A stretch of 51,290 bases of DNA from Wenzhouxiangellaceae bacterium (GTDB lineage Bacteria > Pseudomonadota > Gammaproteobacteria > Xanthomonadales > Wenzhouxiangellaceae), in contig JANQPN010000029.1 in the NCBI GenBank assembly GCA_028289455.1, positions 1-51,290 of the forward strand. The letters run 5' to 3'. Positions 8,322 through 16,227 of this stretch are shown here, piece by piece (position 1 is the stretch's first letter; each line of letters starts with the position of its first letter). The position numbers and the translations under genes are program-made. The notes under the pieces are model-generated. The model had not been told where the DNA came from and searched no databases. It worked only from the letters and a program-made list of their open reading frames with translations.

Positions 8322-8340
8322 ATTATCGTAATACGATAAT
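8322..8340. promoter_or_regulatory. Perfect palindrome, candidate operator of the XRE regulator
   Basis: ATTATCGTAATACGATAAT has 9-bp arms around a single central base. It lies 24 nt upstream of the DUF2975 start and 87 nt upstream of the divergent CPBP gene, inside an AT-rich promoter-like region. The form and position fit a homodimeric XRE regulator. Binding is inferred. Confidence 0.6.
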
Positions 8341-8426
8341 TATTTACTGTATTTTGATACCATAGCTTAACAAAAATTAATAAGAAACTGGTATCCCAAC
8401 ATCATCAACAGCTGGAGAACCCGACA

Positions 8427-9161
8427 ATGAGCATTGACTACCCTGTCAGTCTGTTAATTTGGAATGGAGCACTCCTGTTGGCTGGCGCAGCTGGCGGACT
8501 ATGGGTCGGAAAACAGTTCAATATCCGTTGGTTCCTGATCGCTTTGGTGCTTTTCAACGTCAATGCTGCCCTGGTTCTGAACTTTTTCGGTCTGAATAGC
8601 CTGTTTTATGGTCTGATAGGCAATCCAGATACCCAGTTCAACTGGGCAGGTAAAATAACTGCACTGTGCTTTTCCGCAGCTATACTAACCTCGGGTTTGA
8701 TCCAACGGCAGGCTGCCGGCGTCACTTTCCGTCAAAGCAACCGGGCACATATCGGCTGGCTGGTATTGCTGATATTGTGTCTGATCGATATCTACATCGC
8801 TATCCAACTGGATAATGAACGTCACAGTTTGGAAGCAATTACTTACCAGCTCTTTATGCCCAGCCTTGAAGAAGAGCTCTTCTACCGTGGAATTTTATTA
8901 TTTGCGCTGCTCAAAGCGTTTGGTGAAGGCCCACGCTTTCTGGCAGCCCGTTTCGGTTGGGCGGCACTGATCGGTTCACTTTTATTTGGGACAGTTCATA
9001 GCCTTTTCTGGGCAGATGGAGAATTGGTGTTTTCGGTTGAAACTTTTTTTATAACAGGGGCACTTGGATTGGTTTTGACATGGCTGAGGTTAAACACTGG
9101 AAGTGTTGTGGCACCAATATTGCTGCATAGTGCGATTAATGTTTTCTGGCGCATAATCTGA
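8427..9161 (+). CDS. CPBP-family intramembrane metalloprotease
   Basis: A 244-residue polytopic protein with about seven hydrophobic segments. The CPBP (CAAX protease/bacteriocin-processing) motifs are in order: EEELFYRG near residue 150, GTVHSLFW near 190, and LHSAINVFW at the C-terminus, giving the expected Glu, His and His/Asn active-site residues. The substrate is unknown; members act in protein maturation or bacteriocin self-immunity. The start has GGAG 8 nt upstream. It is divergent from the DUF2975-XRE pair and may share their operator. Confidence 0.85.
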   Translation: MSIDYPVSLLIWNGALLLAGAAGGLWVGKQFNIRWFLIALVLFNVNAALVLNFFGLNSLFYGLIGNPDTQFNWAGKITALCFSAAILTSGLIQRQAAGVTFRQSNRAHIGWLVLLILCLIDIYIAIQLDNERHSLEAITYQLFMPSLEEELFYRGILLFALLKAFGEGPRFLAARFGWAALIGSLLFGTVHSLFWADGELVFSVETFFITGALGLVLTWLRLNTGSVVAPILLHSAINVFWRII

Positions 9162-9300
9162 GTAGATAACACCATCAAGCCTGAATATGATTGGCAGTAA
9201 GTCAGGTTTCTGTTTTAATCTCACCCTGGGTTAGCAGACATGCTGGTTCAGATACAAGCACTCGTTACACTCGGAAGTGAAAAATCAGAGAGGAACAATT

Positions 9301-9783
9301 ATGACCATTCAAGTTGGCGACACCATCCCTGGCGTTACCTTAGGCGAAATGACCGAAAACGGGCCATCTCAAGTAAATACAAGCGATTTTCTGCAGGGCC
9401 GAAGAGTGGTCCTGTTCTCCGTTCCCGGGGCATTTACCCCAACCTGCTCCAACCATCATTTGCCCGGTTTTATTGCACAGGCCGATCAGTTCAAAGCTAA
9501 AGGCGTTGACGAAGTTGCCTGTCTGGCCGTCAATGATGCCTTTGTTATGGGTGCCTGGGGTCAGCAGCAGGGAGCTGGTGAAAAGGTGCGGATGCTGGCC
9601 GACGGTAATGCCGAGCTGAGCAAAGCCATGGGCCTGGACGCTGATGCCACTGCCTGGGGCATGGGTATCCGCGGGCAGCGTTTTGCCATGGTCATCAACG
9701 ATGGAGTTGTAGAGGCTTTACATATCGACCCGCCTGGAAGTTTTGAGTTAACCAGCGCTGAGCATGTGCTAAGCACACTATAA
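9301..9783 (+). CDS. Peroxiredoxin, Prx5-type
   Basis: A 160-residue thiol peroxidase reducing H2O2 and alkyl hydroperoxides. The peroxidatic Cys lies in VPGAFTPTCSNHHLPGF near residue 50, with the conserved Thr and Pro around it, and the conserved Arg is in the GIRGQRF segment. These features and the length match the Prx5 group, usually recycled by glutathione/glutaredoxin. I chose the ATG at 9301 (MTIQVGDTIP) because AGAGAGGAA stands just upstream; an in-frame ATG eight codons earlier lacks this. It stands alone. Confidence 0.93.
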   Translation: MTIQVGDTIPGVTLGEMTENGPSQVNTSDFLQGRRVVLFSVPGAFTPTCSNHHLPGFIAQADQFKAKGVDEVACLAVNDAFVMGAWGQQQGAGEKVRMLADGNAELSKAMGLDADATAWGMGIRGQRFAMVINDGVVEALHIDPPGSFELTSAEHVLSTL

Positions 9784-9811
9784 TCCTCTATCTTTTATCT
9801 AGCTGCTGTAC

Positions 9812-9831
9812 GGAGCCGGTGACACGGCTCC
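9812..9831. terminator. Possible terminator hairpin between peroxiredoxin and hydroxylase genes
   Basis: GGAGCCG/CGGCTCC forms a 7-bp stem with a 6-nt loop, 28 nt past the peroxiredoxin stop and 22 nt past the convergent hydroxylase stop. There is no T run on either strand. Confidence 0.4.
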
Positions 9832-9853
9832 ACTCAGTAGTTATTGATTACAC

Positions 9854-10744
9854 TTACCCTTCGGTCATTTTGTCTGCGGGGTGCCAGCCGGGCGGCTTGA
9901 TCAGGTAACCCAGCGCACCCTTTAGGCTTTTGGCTGCAAACACTTTTTTGAATAACCTGCCATAACCAAAGAAAAAGATTTTCAACGGGTTTACGGTATT
10001 TACAGGCGTTGTAACGCCATAAATCACCTTGGCTTTTTCCTGCTCAAATGTGCCGAACATTTTGTCCCAGATTATAAAAATACCGGCATAGTTTTTATCG
10101 ATGTATTCCGGGTTGGAACCGTGGTGTACACGATGGTGTGATGGTGTATTGAAAACCGCTTCAACCGGTTTGGGCAGCTTGCCGACTACCTCGGTGTGTA
10201 AAAGCGTCTGGTAGAGTTGAACAATCATTTCAGACATGAAGATAACCAGGGGATTAAAGCCCAGCAATGCCAGCGGTAAATGGAATGGCAACGGCATTAA
10301 GCCGTCCAAAGGTCCGAAACGATAGGCCACTGAAATGTTGAAATAGGGAGAACTGTGATGAACAGCATGCGTTGCCCAACCGAATCCAACCCGATGCACG
10401 AAACGGTGTTCCCAATAATAGGCGATATCAGCGAGAACGATACATGCCACCAGTGTCCATAAGTTACTGGGCAGGTAAACCAGTGCAAAATTCAGATAAA
10501 CCCAGTAAAACAACGTGACATACATTACCCCGATCAAAACGGTATTAATGGCAATAAACATCCCTAATGTGATGAAATTGGCTACGGCATCACCAAGGAC
10601 ATTTTTGGTGACCAGTTTTCGAACTCCCAGCAGCAGTAGTTCGAGCAGCAGGATCGATCCGGCGATGACGAATCCCCAGTCATCGATAAACCGATGCAGG
10701 TATTCGAGATATTCATCGGAAAGTATCTGATACAAATAATCCAT
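9854..10744 (-). CDS. Sterol desaturase / fatty acid hydroxylase superfamily membrane protein
   Basis: A 296-residue membrane di-iron enzyme. Hydrophobic segments lie at about residues 27-47, 60-95 and 100-120. The eight-His signature is visible as HRFVH, HAVHHSS and HHRVHHG, all on the cytosolic side in this family. Members hydroxylate or desaturate sterols, fatty acids or carotenoids; the substrate here is unknown. The start at MDYLYQ has GGAGGG 5-6 nt upstream, better than the longer frame. It begins 13 nt after a GyrI-like protein gene and is probably controlled by the divergent TetR regulator. Confidence 0.88.
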   Translation of the reverse strand: MDYLYQILSDEYLEYLHRFIDDWGFVIAGSILLLELLLLGVRKLVTKNVLGDAVANFITLGMFIAINTVLIGVMYVTLFYWVYLNFALVYLPSNLWTLVACIVLADIAYYWEHRFVHRVGFGWATHAVHHSSPYFNISVAYRFGPLDGLMPLPFHLPLALLGFNPLVIFMSEMIVQLYQTLLHTEVVGKLPKPVEAVFNTPSHHRVHHGSNPEYIDKNYAGIFIIWDKMFGTFEQEKAKVIYGVTTPVNTVNPLKIFFFGYGRLFKKVFAAKSLKGALGYLIKPPGWHPADKMTEG

Positions 10745-10757
10745 AACAACCCTCCGT

Positions 10758-11378
10758 TTATTGAATAACCAGGGCATCAGATGCCGATACGCTGCCGTTG
10801 CTATCGATGCGATGACGTTCCAGAATCACACCATCGGGATAGGCACTGGTCCACGCATCATCCGGCAATTCTGCAGACGCACCAAGCTGATAAAGGCGAT
10901 AGTTGCCTGACTCCGACTGTATGGTGTGCAACCCGCTTCCGGTTGTTGATATTTGATATCCGATAATCAGTCTCGCCGTGCTGAAGTCGTTGCTGAAATG
11001 ATGGTAATAGGCATAAGCGATATTGCTGCCGGTTGACCAGCTGACCGCCCGGTGCAGCCCTTGATGTTCACTGAACCGTTGCCAGGCCGATTCGACCTGT
11101 GACCTGCTTAGCACAGGGTCGTTCAGGTCAATATCAGCCAGCACACCGGTAATCGTTATTGATTCAAACGTCGCTACAGATTCTGTTTCAACGGTGGAAC
11201 CCTGAAGGTCCTCCTGCTGCTCAGGGCGGGTCTGCTCAACAGCAGTATCTCCCTGATCAGCGGCCCACACCGGCTGCTGCAAAAGCCCATCCTGATTGAC
11301 CCACAGCAATAACAGATAAACTGCCGCAACAATAATACTTGTGAGCAAAATGTGGCGCAGCATAGTCATCATTGCCAT
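10758..11378 (-). CDS. Membrane-anchored protein with possible GyrI-like ligand-binding domain
   Basis: About 206 residues from this start; a longer frame begins at 11420 and neither has a strong ribosome-binding site. One N-terminal membrane segment (about residues 6-25) is followed by a Gln/Glu-rich linker and a soluble domain. The pattern ITITGVLADI, then WQRFSEHQGL, AYAYYHHF, LIIGYQIS and YRLYQLG recalls the GyrI-like/AraC-effector-binding fold. That is a remote resemblance and an inference. It precedes the hydroxylase gene by 13 nt, so a shared lipid or sterol-related ligand is possible but unproven. Confidence 0.55.
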   Translation of the reverse strand: MAMMTMLRHILLTSIIVAAVYLLLLWVNQDGLLQQPVWAADQGDTAVEQTRPEQQEDLQGSTVETESVATFESITITGVLADIDLNDPVLSRSQVESAWQRFSEHQGLHRAVSWSTGSNIAYAYYHHFSNDFSTARLIIGYQISTTGSGLHTIQSESGNYRLYQLGASAELPDDAWTSAYPDGVILERHRIDSNGSVSASDALVIQ

Positions 11379-11494
11379 CCGCGCCAAGCAGCAATGAAAC
11401 GCCAACGAGGATGCAGGCATTGTTCTTGTCGGGTTGATCCAACAGCGTGGTTCACATGCTTAATCTGATTCATAGGAAAGTCGATGGATTTAAT

Positions 11495-11510
11495 TTATCA
11501 AAGTTGATAA
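11495..11510. promoter_or_regulatory. Palindrome in the TetR divergent promoter region, candidate operator
   Basis: TTATCAAAGTTGATAA has perfect 7-bp arms around two bases. It lies 40 nt before the TetR start, between the TetR gene and the GyrI-like/hydroxylase pair. A second, imperfect element around CAATTG with TTAT/GATAA flanks at about 11530-11548 overlaps a GATAAT -10-like hexamer. The TetR start has no visible Shine-Dalgarno, so its mRNA may be leaderless. Confidence 0.55.
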
Positions 11511-11549
11511 TATACTGTTGAAACTTTTTATTGTCAATTGTGATAATTT

Positions 11550-12131
11550 ATGGGCAGACCCAGTGTAACCGAGCAACGTGCAGAGCAGATTCTGGATGCA
11601 TTTGAAATATGCGTTGCCCGCTATGGCGTGGAAGGTTCCACACTGGAAAAAATTGCTGAGCAGGCCGGGCTCGCCAGGGCGTTGTTGCGACATCACGTCG
11701 GTAATCGGGACGATTTACTGGATGCATTGGTTAATCGCTTCCTGGAGCGGTCGGACCAGCAAACAGAACTATTGGTTGCCGCTTTGCCATCTAAACATCG
11801 TGCCCGGACGCTGATTGAATTCCTGTTTGATCCCGCCTATGACAACTCCACCATGATAATGGTAGCCAGTGCTCTGATCATAGCTGCCAATGACCGGCCA
11901 CAGCTGGCTGAACGGTTGCGTCATTGGGTAACGGCCTTCATTACGATGGTTACCAATGAGTTAGCGCTGGAATACCCGGACAGTAAAGCCGATGCAATTG
12001 AAGCTGTAGCTTCTGGCGTCGTTGGCATTTATTTCAATGTTGATGCTTTGATGCCGCTGGGGAAACTGCCGGTACTACGCAATGCTTCCAGGCAGGCTGC
12101 TCTCAGGTTGTTGACCACACTGGAAAAATGA
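11550..12131 (+). CDS. TetR-family transcriptional regulator
   Basis: A 193-residue regulator. The N-terminal helix-turn-helix is clear (QILDAFEICVARYGVEGSTL, then IAEQAGLARALLRHHVGNRDDLLDAL), and the all-helical C-terminal part would bind an unknown ligand. It is divergent from the GyrI-like and hydroxylase genes with palindromic sequence between them, so it probably represses that pair and itself. It is convergent with the DUF418 gene. Confidence 0.9.
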   Translation: MGRPSVTEQRAEQILDAFEICVARYGVEGSTLEKIAEQAGLARALLRHHVGNRDDLLDALVNRFLERSDQQTELLVAALPSKHRARTLIEFLFDPAYDNSTMIMVASALIIAANDRPQLAERLRHWVTAFITMVTNELALEYPDSKADAIEAVASGVVGIYFNVDALMPLGKLPVLRNASRQAALRLLTTLEK

Positions 12132-12217
12132 TCTCAACTTAGCGACGAATGAATTGATGCACCAGCACAGCATCTCATGAGTATTACCTGGAATATTGGT
12201 TGTTCCTGTGAAACCCC

Positions 12218-13432
12218 TTATGCTGAATGCCGTTTCACGTAAGCAACCCTCTTCCAAAGACTCTCCAGAGGACCTTGTGGTCTGGTTTGCAACCAGTAAT
12301 GACTCAGCAGCCACTGACACAACAATATGCCGATCGCAAAAACAGGCAGCACAGCAAAAGGCAGCTCGCGCATCAGTCCGAAGCCATAACCAAAGAAAAG
12401 CACTACAGACACGGATGTCTGGAACAGATAGTTTGTCAGAGCCATGCGGCCCAGCGTTGCCAGATGTGTGAATACAGCAGCAGTGGGAGCCCGATTCCAA
12501 ACGATCACAAATACCCAGCCAATGCCCATCGACAGCAATGGCGCGCCTATGTGGTAGACAACAGCCTGAACAGCGCCTACCGGTGTGAGCGAATAGTACG
12601 TTCCGGTAGCACCCTTAATCCAGGCGTAGGCTAACGAACAGAGCAAGCCGACCACAAAAGCACACTTTACACCACTACCCAATGCAATACGCCCTGTTGC
12701 TATAGCGGGCAGTTGTCTCGCAAGGTATACACCGATCAGAAATAATCCAAGCACCTGTGGATATCGGCCTGAAAGCAGATAGCTCATCGGTCTGGGAATC
12801 ACGTTCAAAACATTTACCCAAAAGACCTCTAAAACAGACCCCGACGTACGCATTTCAAGCAATGTCCGCTCACCATAGCCTAAGTCGTTCTTCAGCTCAG
12901 CGGAAATTCGGGACAGAGAACCCCAGAACGGTGACTCATTCGTCAAATACGTCAACAGATAGATAATAATAGGTGCCGTCAACAGACAGACGATCCAGCG
13001 GATCAATGCCCGATCCGACAAATTCATAAACAACGGGAGGAGCATGCCGAGCACGGCATACAATGTCAGTATGTCACCGTTCCAAATGAAGTTCATGTGG
13101 ATCAGTCCGATTAACAGCAGCACCACCATTCTGCGATACCAATATGCCTTGAAGAACTCAGGTGTCTGTCGCATTCGCGCTGCCTGAAGCCCAAAGCCAA
13201 TACCGAACAGTATCGAAAACAGTCCGTAGAACTTCCCTTCCACAAACCAGTCAATGAAAAACAACACACTGCGATCCGCAATCGGCAACCTGACAAGCTG
13301 CTCTGATGTGAACGCTGCATAACCGAAGAAGCTGACTAGATTTGCCAGCAAAATGCCAAACAATGCAAATCCGCGCAGAGCATCCAGAACTTCTAATCGC
13401 TCATGCCTGGTTGTCGGCTGAACAGGACTCAT
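12218..13432 (-). CDS. DUF418 family membrane protein (YeiB-like)
   Basis: A 404-residue protein with about ten membrane segments. The N-terminus RLEVLDALRGFALFGILLAN and the C-terminal SHYWLQTRPQGPLESLWKR are hallmarks of the DUF418/YeiB family, which is related to acyltransferase-type membrane proteins. The function is unknown. It ends 86 nt from the TetR stop and starts 52 nt after the alpha/beta hydrolase gene on the same strand, so co-transcription with that gene is possible. Confidence 0.88.
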   Translation of the reverse strand: MSPVQPTTRHERLEVLDALRGFALFGILLANLVSFFGYAAFTSEQLVRLPIADRSVLFFIDWFVEGKFYGLFSILFGIGFGLQAARMRQTPEFFKAYWYRRMVVLLLIGLIHMNFIWNGDILTLYAVLGMLLPLFMNLSDRALIRWIVCLLTAPIIIYLLTYLTNESPFWGSLSRISAELKNDLGYGERTLLEMRTSGSVLEVFWVNVLNVIPRPMSYLLSGRYPQVLGLFLIGVYLARQLPAIATGRIALGSGVKCAFVVGLLCSLAYAWIKGATGTYYSLTPVGAVQAVVYHIGAPLLSMGIGWVFVIVWNRAPTAAVFTHLATLGRMALTNYLFQTSVSVVLFFGYGFGLMRELPFAVLPVFAIGILLCQWLLSHYWLQTRPQGPLESLWKRVAYVKRHSA

Positions 13433-13484
13433 CTGCCACTCTGCAACAGAAAGCTTTGAAAGCAGTTAATTGTGCTGTGCATGT

Positions 13485-14546
13485 TCACAAATTGGCACCA
13501 AACCAACCATCAATGGCCGTGCGAACCTGTGGCCAATGTTCAATCAGGGTGTGGCTTCCCTCATCAATCAACATTAACTCATGAGGATGACCAAGCCTTG
13601 TCAGGTGACCTGCCATAGTACGGCTGTTGCTGACTCGAACGCGTTTATCACCCGTACCGTGGACCAGCAGTATTGGTGTACTTTTAGGTAACCTTTCAGG
13701 CCAATAAGCGGCAGAAAGTGCCTGCAATGCCCTCTCCTTATCTGTCTCGTAGTCATCAACGATGCCCGGATAAACATGGGTATCGAATTCTTCACGTCGT
13801 GGGGAATCAACCAGATTGCTGGGCGCTGCCACCAGTACCGCTGCCTTGAACCGGTCCGAGGCAGCCAGCACGCGATAGCCCAGACCGCCACCGCGTGAAA
13901 AACCCAGCAGCCCGACACGGCTTGTATCCGCCCCTTCGATCTCAGCTGCCACATCAAGAAGGCGCAGCATGTCATCTCTATCACCAGCACCGAGATTGGG
14001 CGCTCCTTCACTGCCGCCTTCTCCACGCAACGCTGAAGCGATTACCACATAACCCTGTGATGCCAATCTGGACAGCTCCAAAAGGTCAAAAAAGGTAATG
14101 CGCCCCCATTGTGCTACACCGCCATGGGCATACAGGATAACCGGCATTGGTTTTGCTTTGGCTGCAGGCGCAATAACATAGCCATTGATTTGCAGCCCAT
14201 CGCTCAGATAGACAAGCTTATCAATGCGTATACCATCGTGATTACGATAACGTTCGAAGGTGACCTGTGGGATTAGTGCCTGCATGCTGTTGGCACGCCA
14301 AGCTGGATCCGGGGCGTCATCCATAAACTTTAACCAGTCCTGATAAGTTTCGAATGGAAATTGATAGGGTGTGCGAGACACCACCACACCCAAATCTGAT
14401 GCACCCACGAATCCAGCCAAGGCCAAGGCACTGCTAGCAATAACAAAACTGCGGCGGGCCATTGTCTGATTTTCTATCGCTGCAGGATCATTTAGCTCAG
14501 TCCGATGCATATCGGATCGAAACCTCTGCACGCCATACACCGCCAT
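13485..14546 (-). CDS. Exported alpha/beta hydrolase (S9/dienelactone-hydrolase-like)
   Basis: 353 residues from this ATG, which has AGGA 10 nt upstream. An in-frame ATG at 14462 would begin directly at a Tat-like signal, MARRSFVIASSALALAGFVGA. Catalytic Ser is in GFSRGGG, Asp in HGTGDKRV, and His in EGSHTLIEHW. The oxyanion segment is YAHGGVAQWG. It is an esterase or peptidase of unknown substrate, probably exported. Its TATAAT -10 (14586-14581, minus) lies inside the Zur box shared with zur, so it may be zinc-regulated. Confidence 0.8.
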   Translation of the reverse strand: MAVYGVQRFRSDMHRTELNDPAAIENQTMARRSFVIASSALALAGFVGASDLGVVVSRTPYQFPFETYQDWLKFMDDAPDPAWRANSMQALIPQVTFERYRNHDGIRIDKLVYLSDGLQINGYVIAPAAKAKPMPVILYAHGGVAQWGRITFFDLLELSRLASQGYVVIASALRGEGGSEGAPNLGAGDRDDMLRLLDVAAEIEGADTSRVGLLGFSRGGGLGYRVLAASDRFKAAVLVAAPSNLVDSPRREEFDTHVYPGIVDDYETDKERALQALSAAYWPERLPKSTPILLVHGTGDKRVRVSNSRTMAGHLTRLGHPHELMLIDEGSHTLIEHWPQVRTAIDGWFGANL

Positions 14547-14573
14547 GCCGCATGATTCCTAATCAGTAATGTT

Positions 14574-14590
14574 ATGTTATATTATATCAT
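14574..14590. promoter_or_regulatory. Zur box in the zur / hydrolase divergent promoter region
   Basis: ATGTTATATTATATCAT is a near-perfect palindrome with one mismatched arm pair around a central T. It agrees with the gammaproteobacterial Zur consensus (GTTATA-N-TATAAC type). It overlaps a TATAAT -10 for the minus-strand hydrolase gene and lies 44 nt before the zur ATG. A copy differing at a single base occurs at 15508-15524. Confidence 0.75.
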
Positions 14591-14634
14591 CATTTAAAAA
14601 GATATATCACCGTTAAGTATTATGAAATGCTGTC

Positions 14635-15069
14635 ATGGCTGACCGCGAAAAACACCCTAACACCCCGCGCATAACCAAGAACGCCCGACTGGTTCTTGAT
14701 ATTTTGCGGCAAGTGGGTCAACCCTTAACGGCCTACGAAGTGTTGGACCGAATTCGCCCACAGGGCATCACTGCGCCAACCACCGTCTATCGTGCTCTGG
14801 AACGGCTGGTTGAGTGCGGCCTTATCCACCGCCTGGAAACATTGAATGCCTTCGTATCTTGCGGCCGTGAAGAAGTTCATGGTCCATCGGCAATCGCCAT
14901 TTGCACAGACTGTCATGGCGTTATCGAGATGCAAAACGATGCTGTACCGGGATACCTCTATGGCTGGGCGGAGACTAAAGATTTCACCGTCACTTCATTG
15001 ACGATCGAGATTCTTGGGCAATGCAGCCAATGCAGAATCAAACCGGAGCCAAATGTAGATAGCGAATAA
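14635..15069 (+). CDS. zur: Zinc uptake regulator Zur (Fur family)
   Basis: This 144-residue Fur-superfamily repressor is divided into a winged-helix domain (about residues 15-80; TPTTVYRALERLVECGLIHRLE is close, with A before PTTVYRAL) and a dimerisation/metal domain. The structural zinc site is shown by CTDCHG near residue 94 and CSQC near 134. The HRLETLNAFVSC segment is typical of Zur rather than Fur. It should sense cytosolic zinc and repress uptake genes. It is preceded by its own Zur box and followed by the MerC-like gene and the Zrg-type uptake operon, which support the assignment. Confidence 0.92.
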   Translation: MADREKHPNTPRITKNARLVLDILRQVGQPLTAYEVLDRIRPQGITAPTTVYRALERLVECGLIHRLETLNAFVSCGREEVHGPSAIAICTDCHGVIEMQNDAVPGYLYGWAETKDFTVTSLTIEILGQCSQCRIKPEPNVDSE

Positions 15070-15111
15070 CGGTTCGATCTGTCTGGACAACCAGCAATAA
15101 GTTAGCCGATC

Positions 15112-15474
15112 TTACACCTGCAACTGAAGGCGGCGGTTGATGATGTGGCCGGCAATCAGAATAACGGCACCCACTGAGGTCAGCAGTATCTCGCCGGTTT
15201 CAGGCAGCCAGGGCATCAGAGCTGCTACCATCAGGATCAGGCCAAAAGCACCCAGGAGAACCGGCTGAATACAGCCATGGCACCGCAGCCCCCGCCAAAA
15301 GGCGCCAACACAGATGACAGCAGCTGCACACAATAGCAGGACATGAGTCCACTCATTGCTCAAAACCGATCCGAGCAGTGCGGGCAGTGCCACAATTAGA
15401 ATGGGCGCTAAAAGGCAGTGGATCAGACATAAGCTGGAAAGACCGATCCCTATCGCGTCCAGTCTACTCTTCAT
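15112..15474 (-). CDS. MerC-domain membrane protein
   Basis: A 120-residue protein with four hydrophobic segments. It has the MerC-type SSLCLIHCLLAP motif near residue 14 and a second Cys pair in RCHGCIQP, both suited to binding soft metals. MerC carries mercuric ion in mercury operons, but stand-alone MerC-domain proteins next to zur are more likely linked to zinc. It is convergent with zur and divergent from zrgA, with the second Zur box 34 nt upstream of its start. A metal transport or sensing role is an inference. Confidence 0.82.
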   Translation of the reverse strand: MKSRLDAIGIGLSSLCLIHCLLAPILIVALPALLGSVLSNEWTHVLLLCAAAVICVGAFWRGLRCHGCIQPVLLGAFGLILMVAALMPWLPETGEILLTSVGAVILIAGHIINRRLQLQV

Positions 15475-15489
15475 CGTTAGTTCCTGCGA

Positions 15490-15524
15490 TTGACTCTCAA
15501 AAAGCTAATGTTATATTGTATCAT
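15490..15524. promoter_or_regulatory. Divergent promoter with second Zur box (MerC / zrgA operon)
   Basis: ATGTTATATTGTATCAT at 15508-15524 matches the zur-proximal box at 16 of 17 bases. On the plus strand a TTGACT -35 (15490-15495) and TATATT -10 (15512-15517) with 16-nt spacing drive the zrgA operon. On the minus strand TACAAT (15520-15515) could serve the MerC gene. The box covers both -10 elements, which fits repression by zinc-loaded Zur in both directions. Confidence 0.75.
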
Positions 15525-15572
15525 TTGCTAAATGCAATACTGCATACCAATCACCGGCCCAGCGATCAAGAA

Positions 15573-16220
15573 GTGTTGAAATTTTACTGGCCCAAACCTC
15601 TGACACAACGAGCTGAACCAGCCATCAGGCTGGGCTTTGGCATATTTGCTTTCTGCCTGTGTTGTTCTATTGCAGTTTACGCTGATGTGGATCGCCAGCA
15701 TGGCGTGCATGCTCATGATATCGTTCATATGAGCATGATCAGCGATAATACCCACCTGCAGCTGGAACTCCGGGGTGCAGCTGCAGGCTTCCTGGGTTTC
15801 GAGCATGCACCAACCAACGATGCCGAAATTCATGCGGTAGCTGAGCTAAAAGATCAATTGCAGGCAATAGATACTCTGTTTGAGATCAATCATGAGGCAG
15901 ATTGTTCATTGGACGAAGTTATGATCAGCTTACCTGGCCTTGAGGACAGTCACGGCCATCAGGATCACCACGAGGACCATGATAGTCATGAGCACCATGA
16001 CGAGGCAGCTCATGACGAAGCTGCTCATGATGGAAGTCATGCAGATGTTCAAGCACAATATGATTTCACCTGCAGCTCGATAGAGGCATTGAGCAGTATG
16101 ACCGTCTATCTATTTGACCTTTTTCCTGCATTCGAAACCGCCGAAGTGGTCTATTTACTGGCAGATCAACAGTCAGCACAAACCCTGCGACCTGGTAGAT
16201 CAGTTTTACGGTTACGCTGA
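15573..16220 (+). CDS. zrgA: ZrgA-like periplasmic zinc-binding protein (DUF2796)
   Basis: The likely GTG start gives 215 residues; no ATG exists until well inside the mature part, and the start remains uncertain. A signal peptide covers about residues 19-37 (cleavage after VYA). The mature protein begins with a His-containing patch (QHGVHAHD) and has a central His/Asp/Glu-rich stretch at about residues 126-157 with eleven His, partly built of a repeated DEAAH unit. This matches the DUF2796 zinc-uptake protein ZrgA described in Vibrio cholerae. It would capture periplasmic zinc for the ABC-type proteins encoded next. The Zur box lies 49 nt upstream. Confidence 0.82.
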   Translation: MLKFYWPKPLTQRAEPAIRLGFGIFAFCLCCSIAVYADVDRQHGVHAHDIVHMSMISDNTHLQLELRGAAAGFLGFEHAPTNDAEIHAVAELKDQLQAIDTLFEINHEADCSLDEVMISLPGLEDSHGHQDHHEDHDSHEHHDEAAHDEAAHDGSHADVQAQYDFTCSSIEALSSMTVYLFDLFPAFETAEVVYLLADQQSAQTLRPGRSVLRLR

Positions 16221-16227
16221 TCCTGAA

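Noticed and set aside
15378..15572. N-terminal extension of ZrgA from an upstream ATG
   Set aside because: It would overlap the MerC-like gene and the Zur box and would place the signal peptide over 80 residues from the N-terminus.
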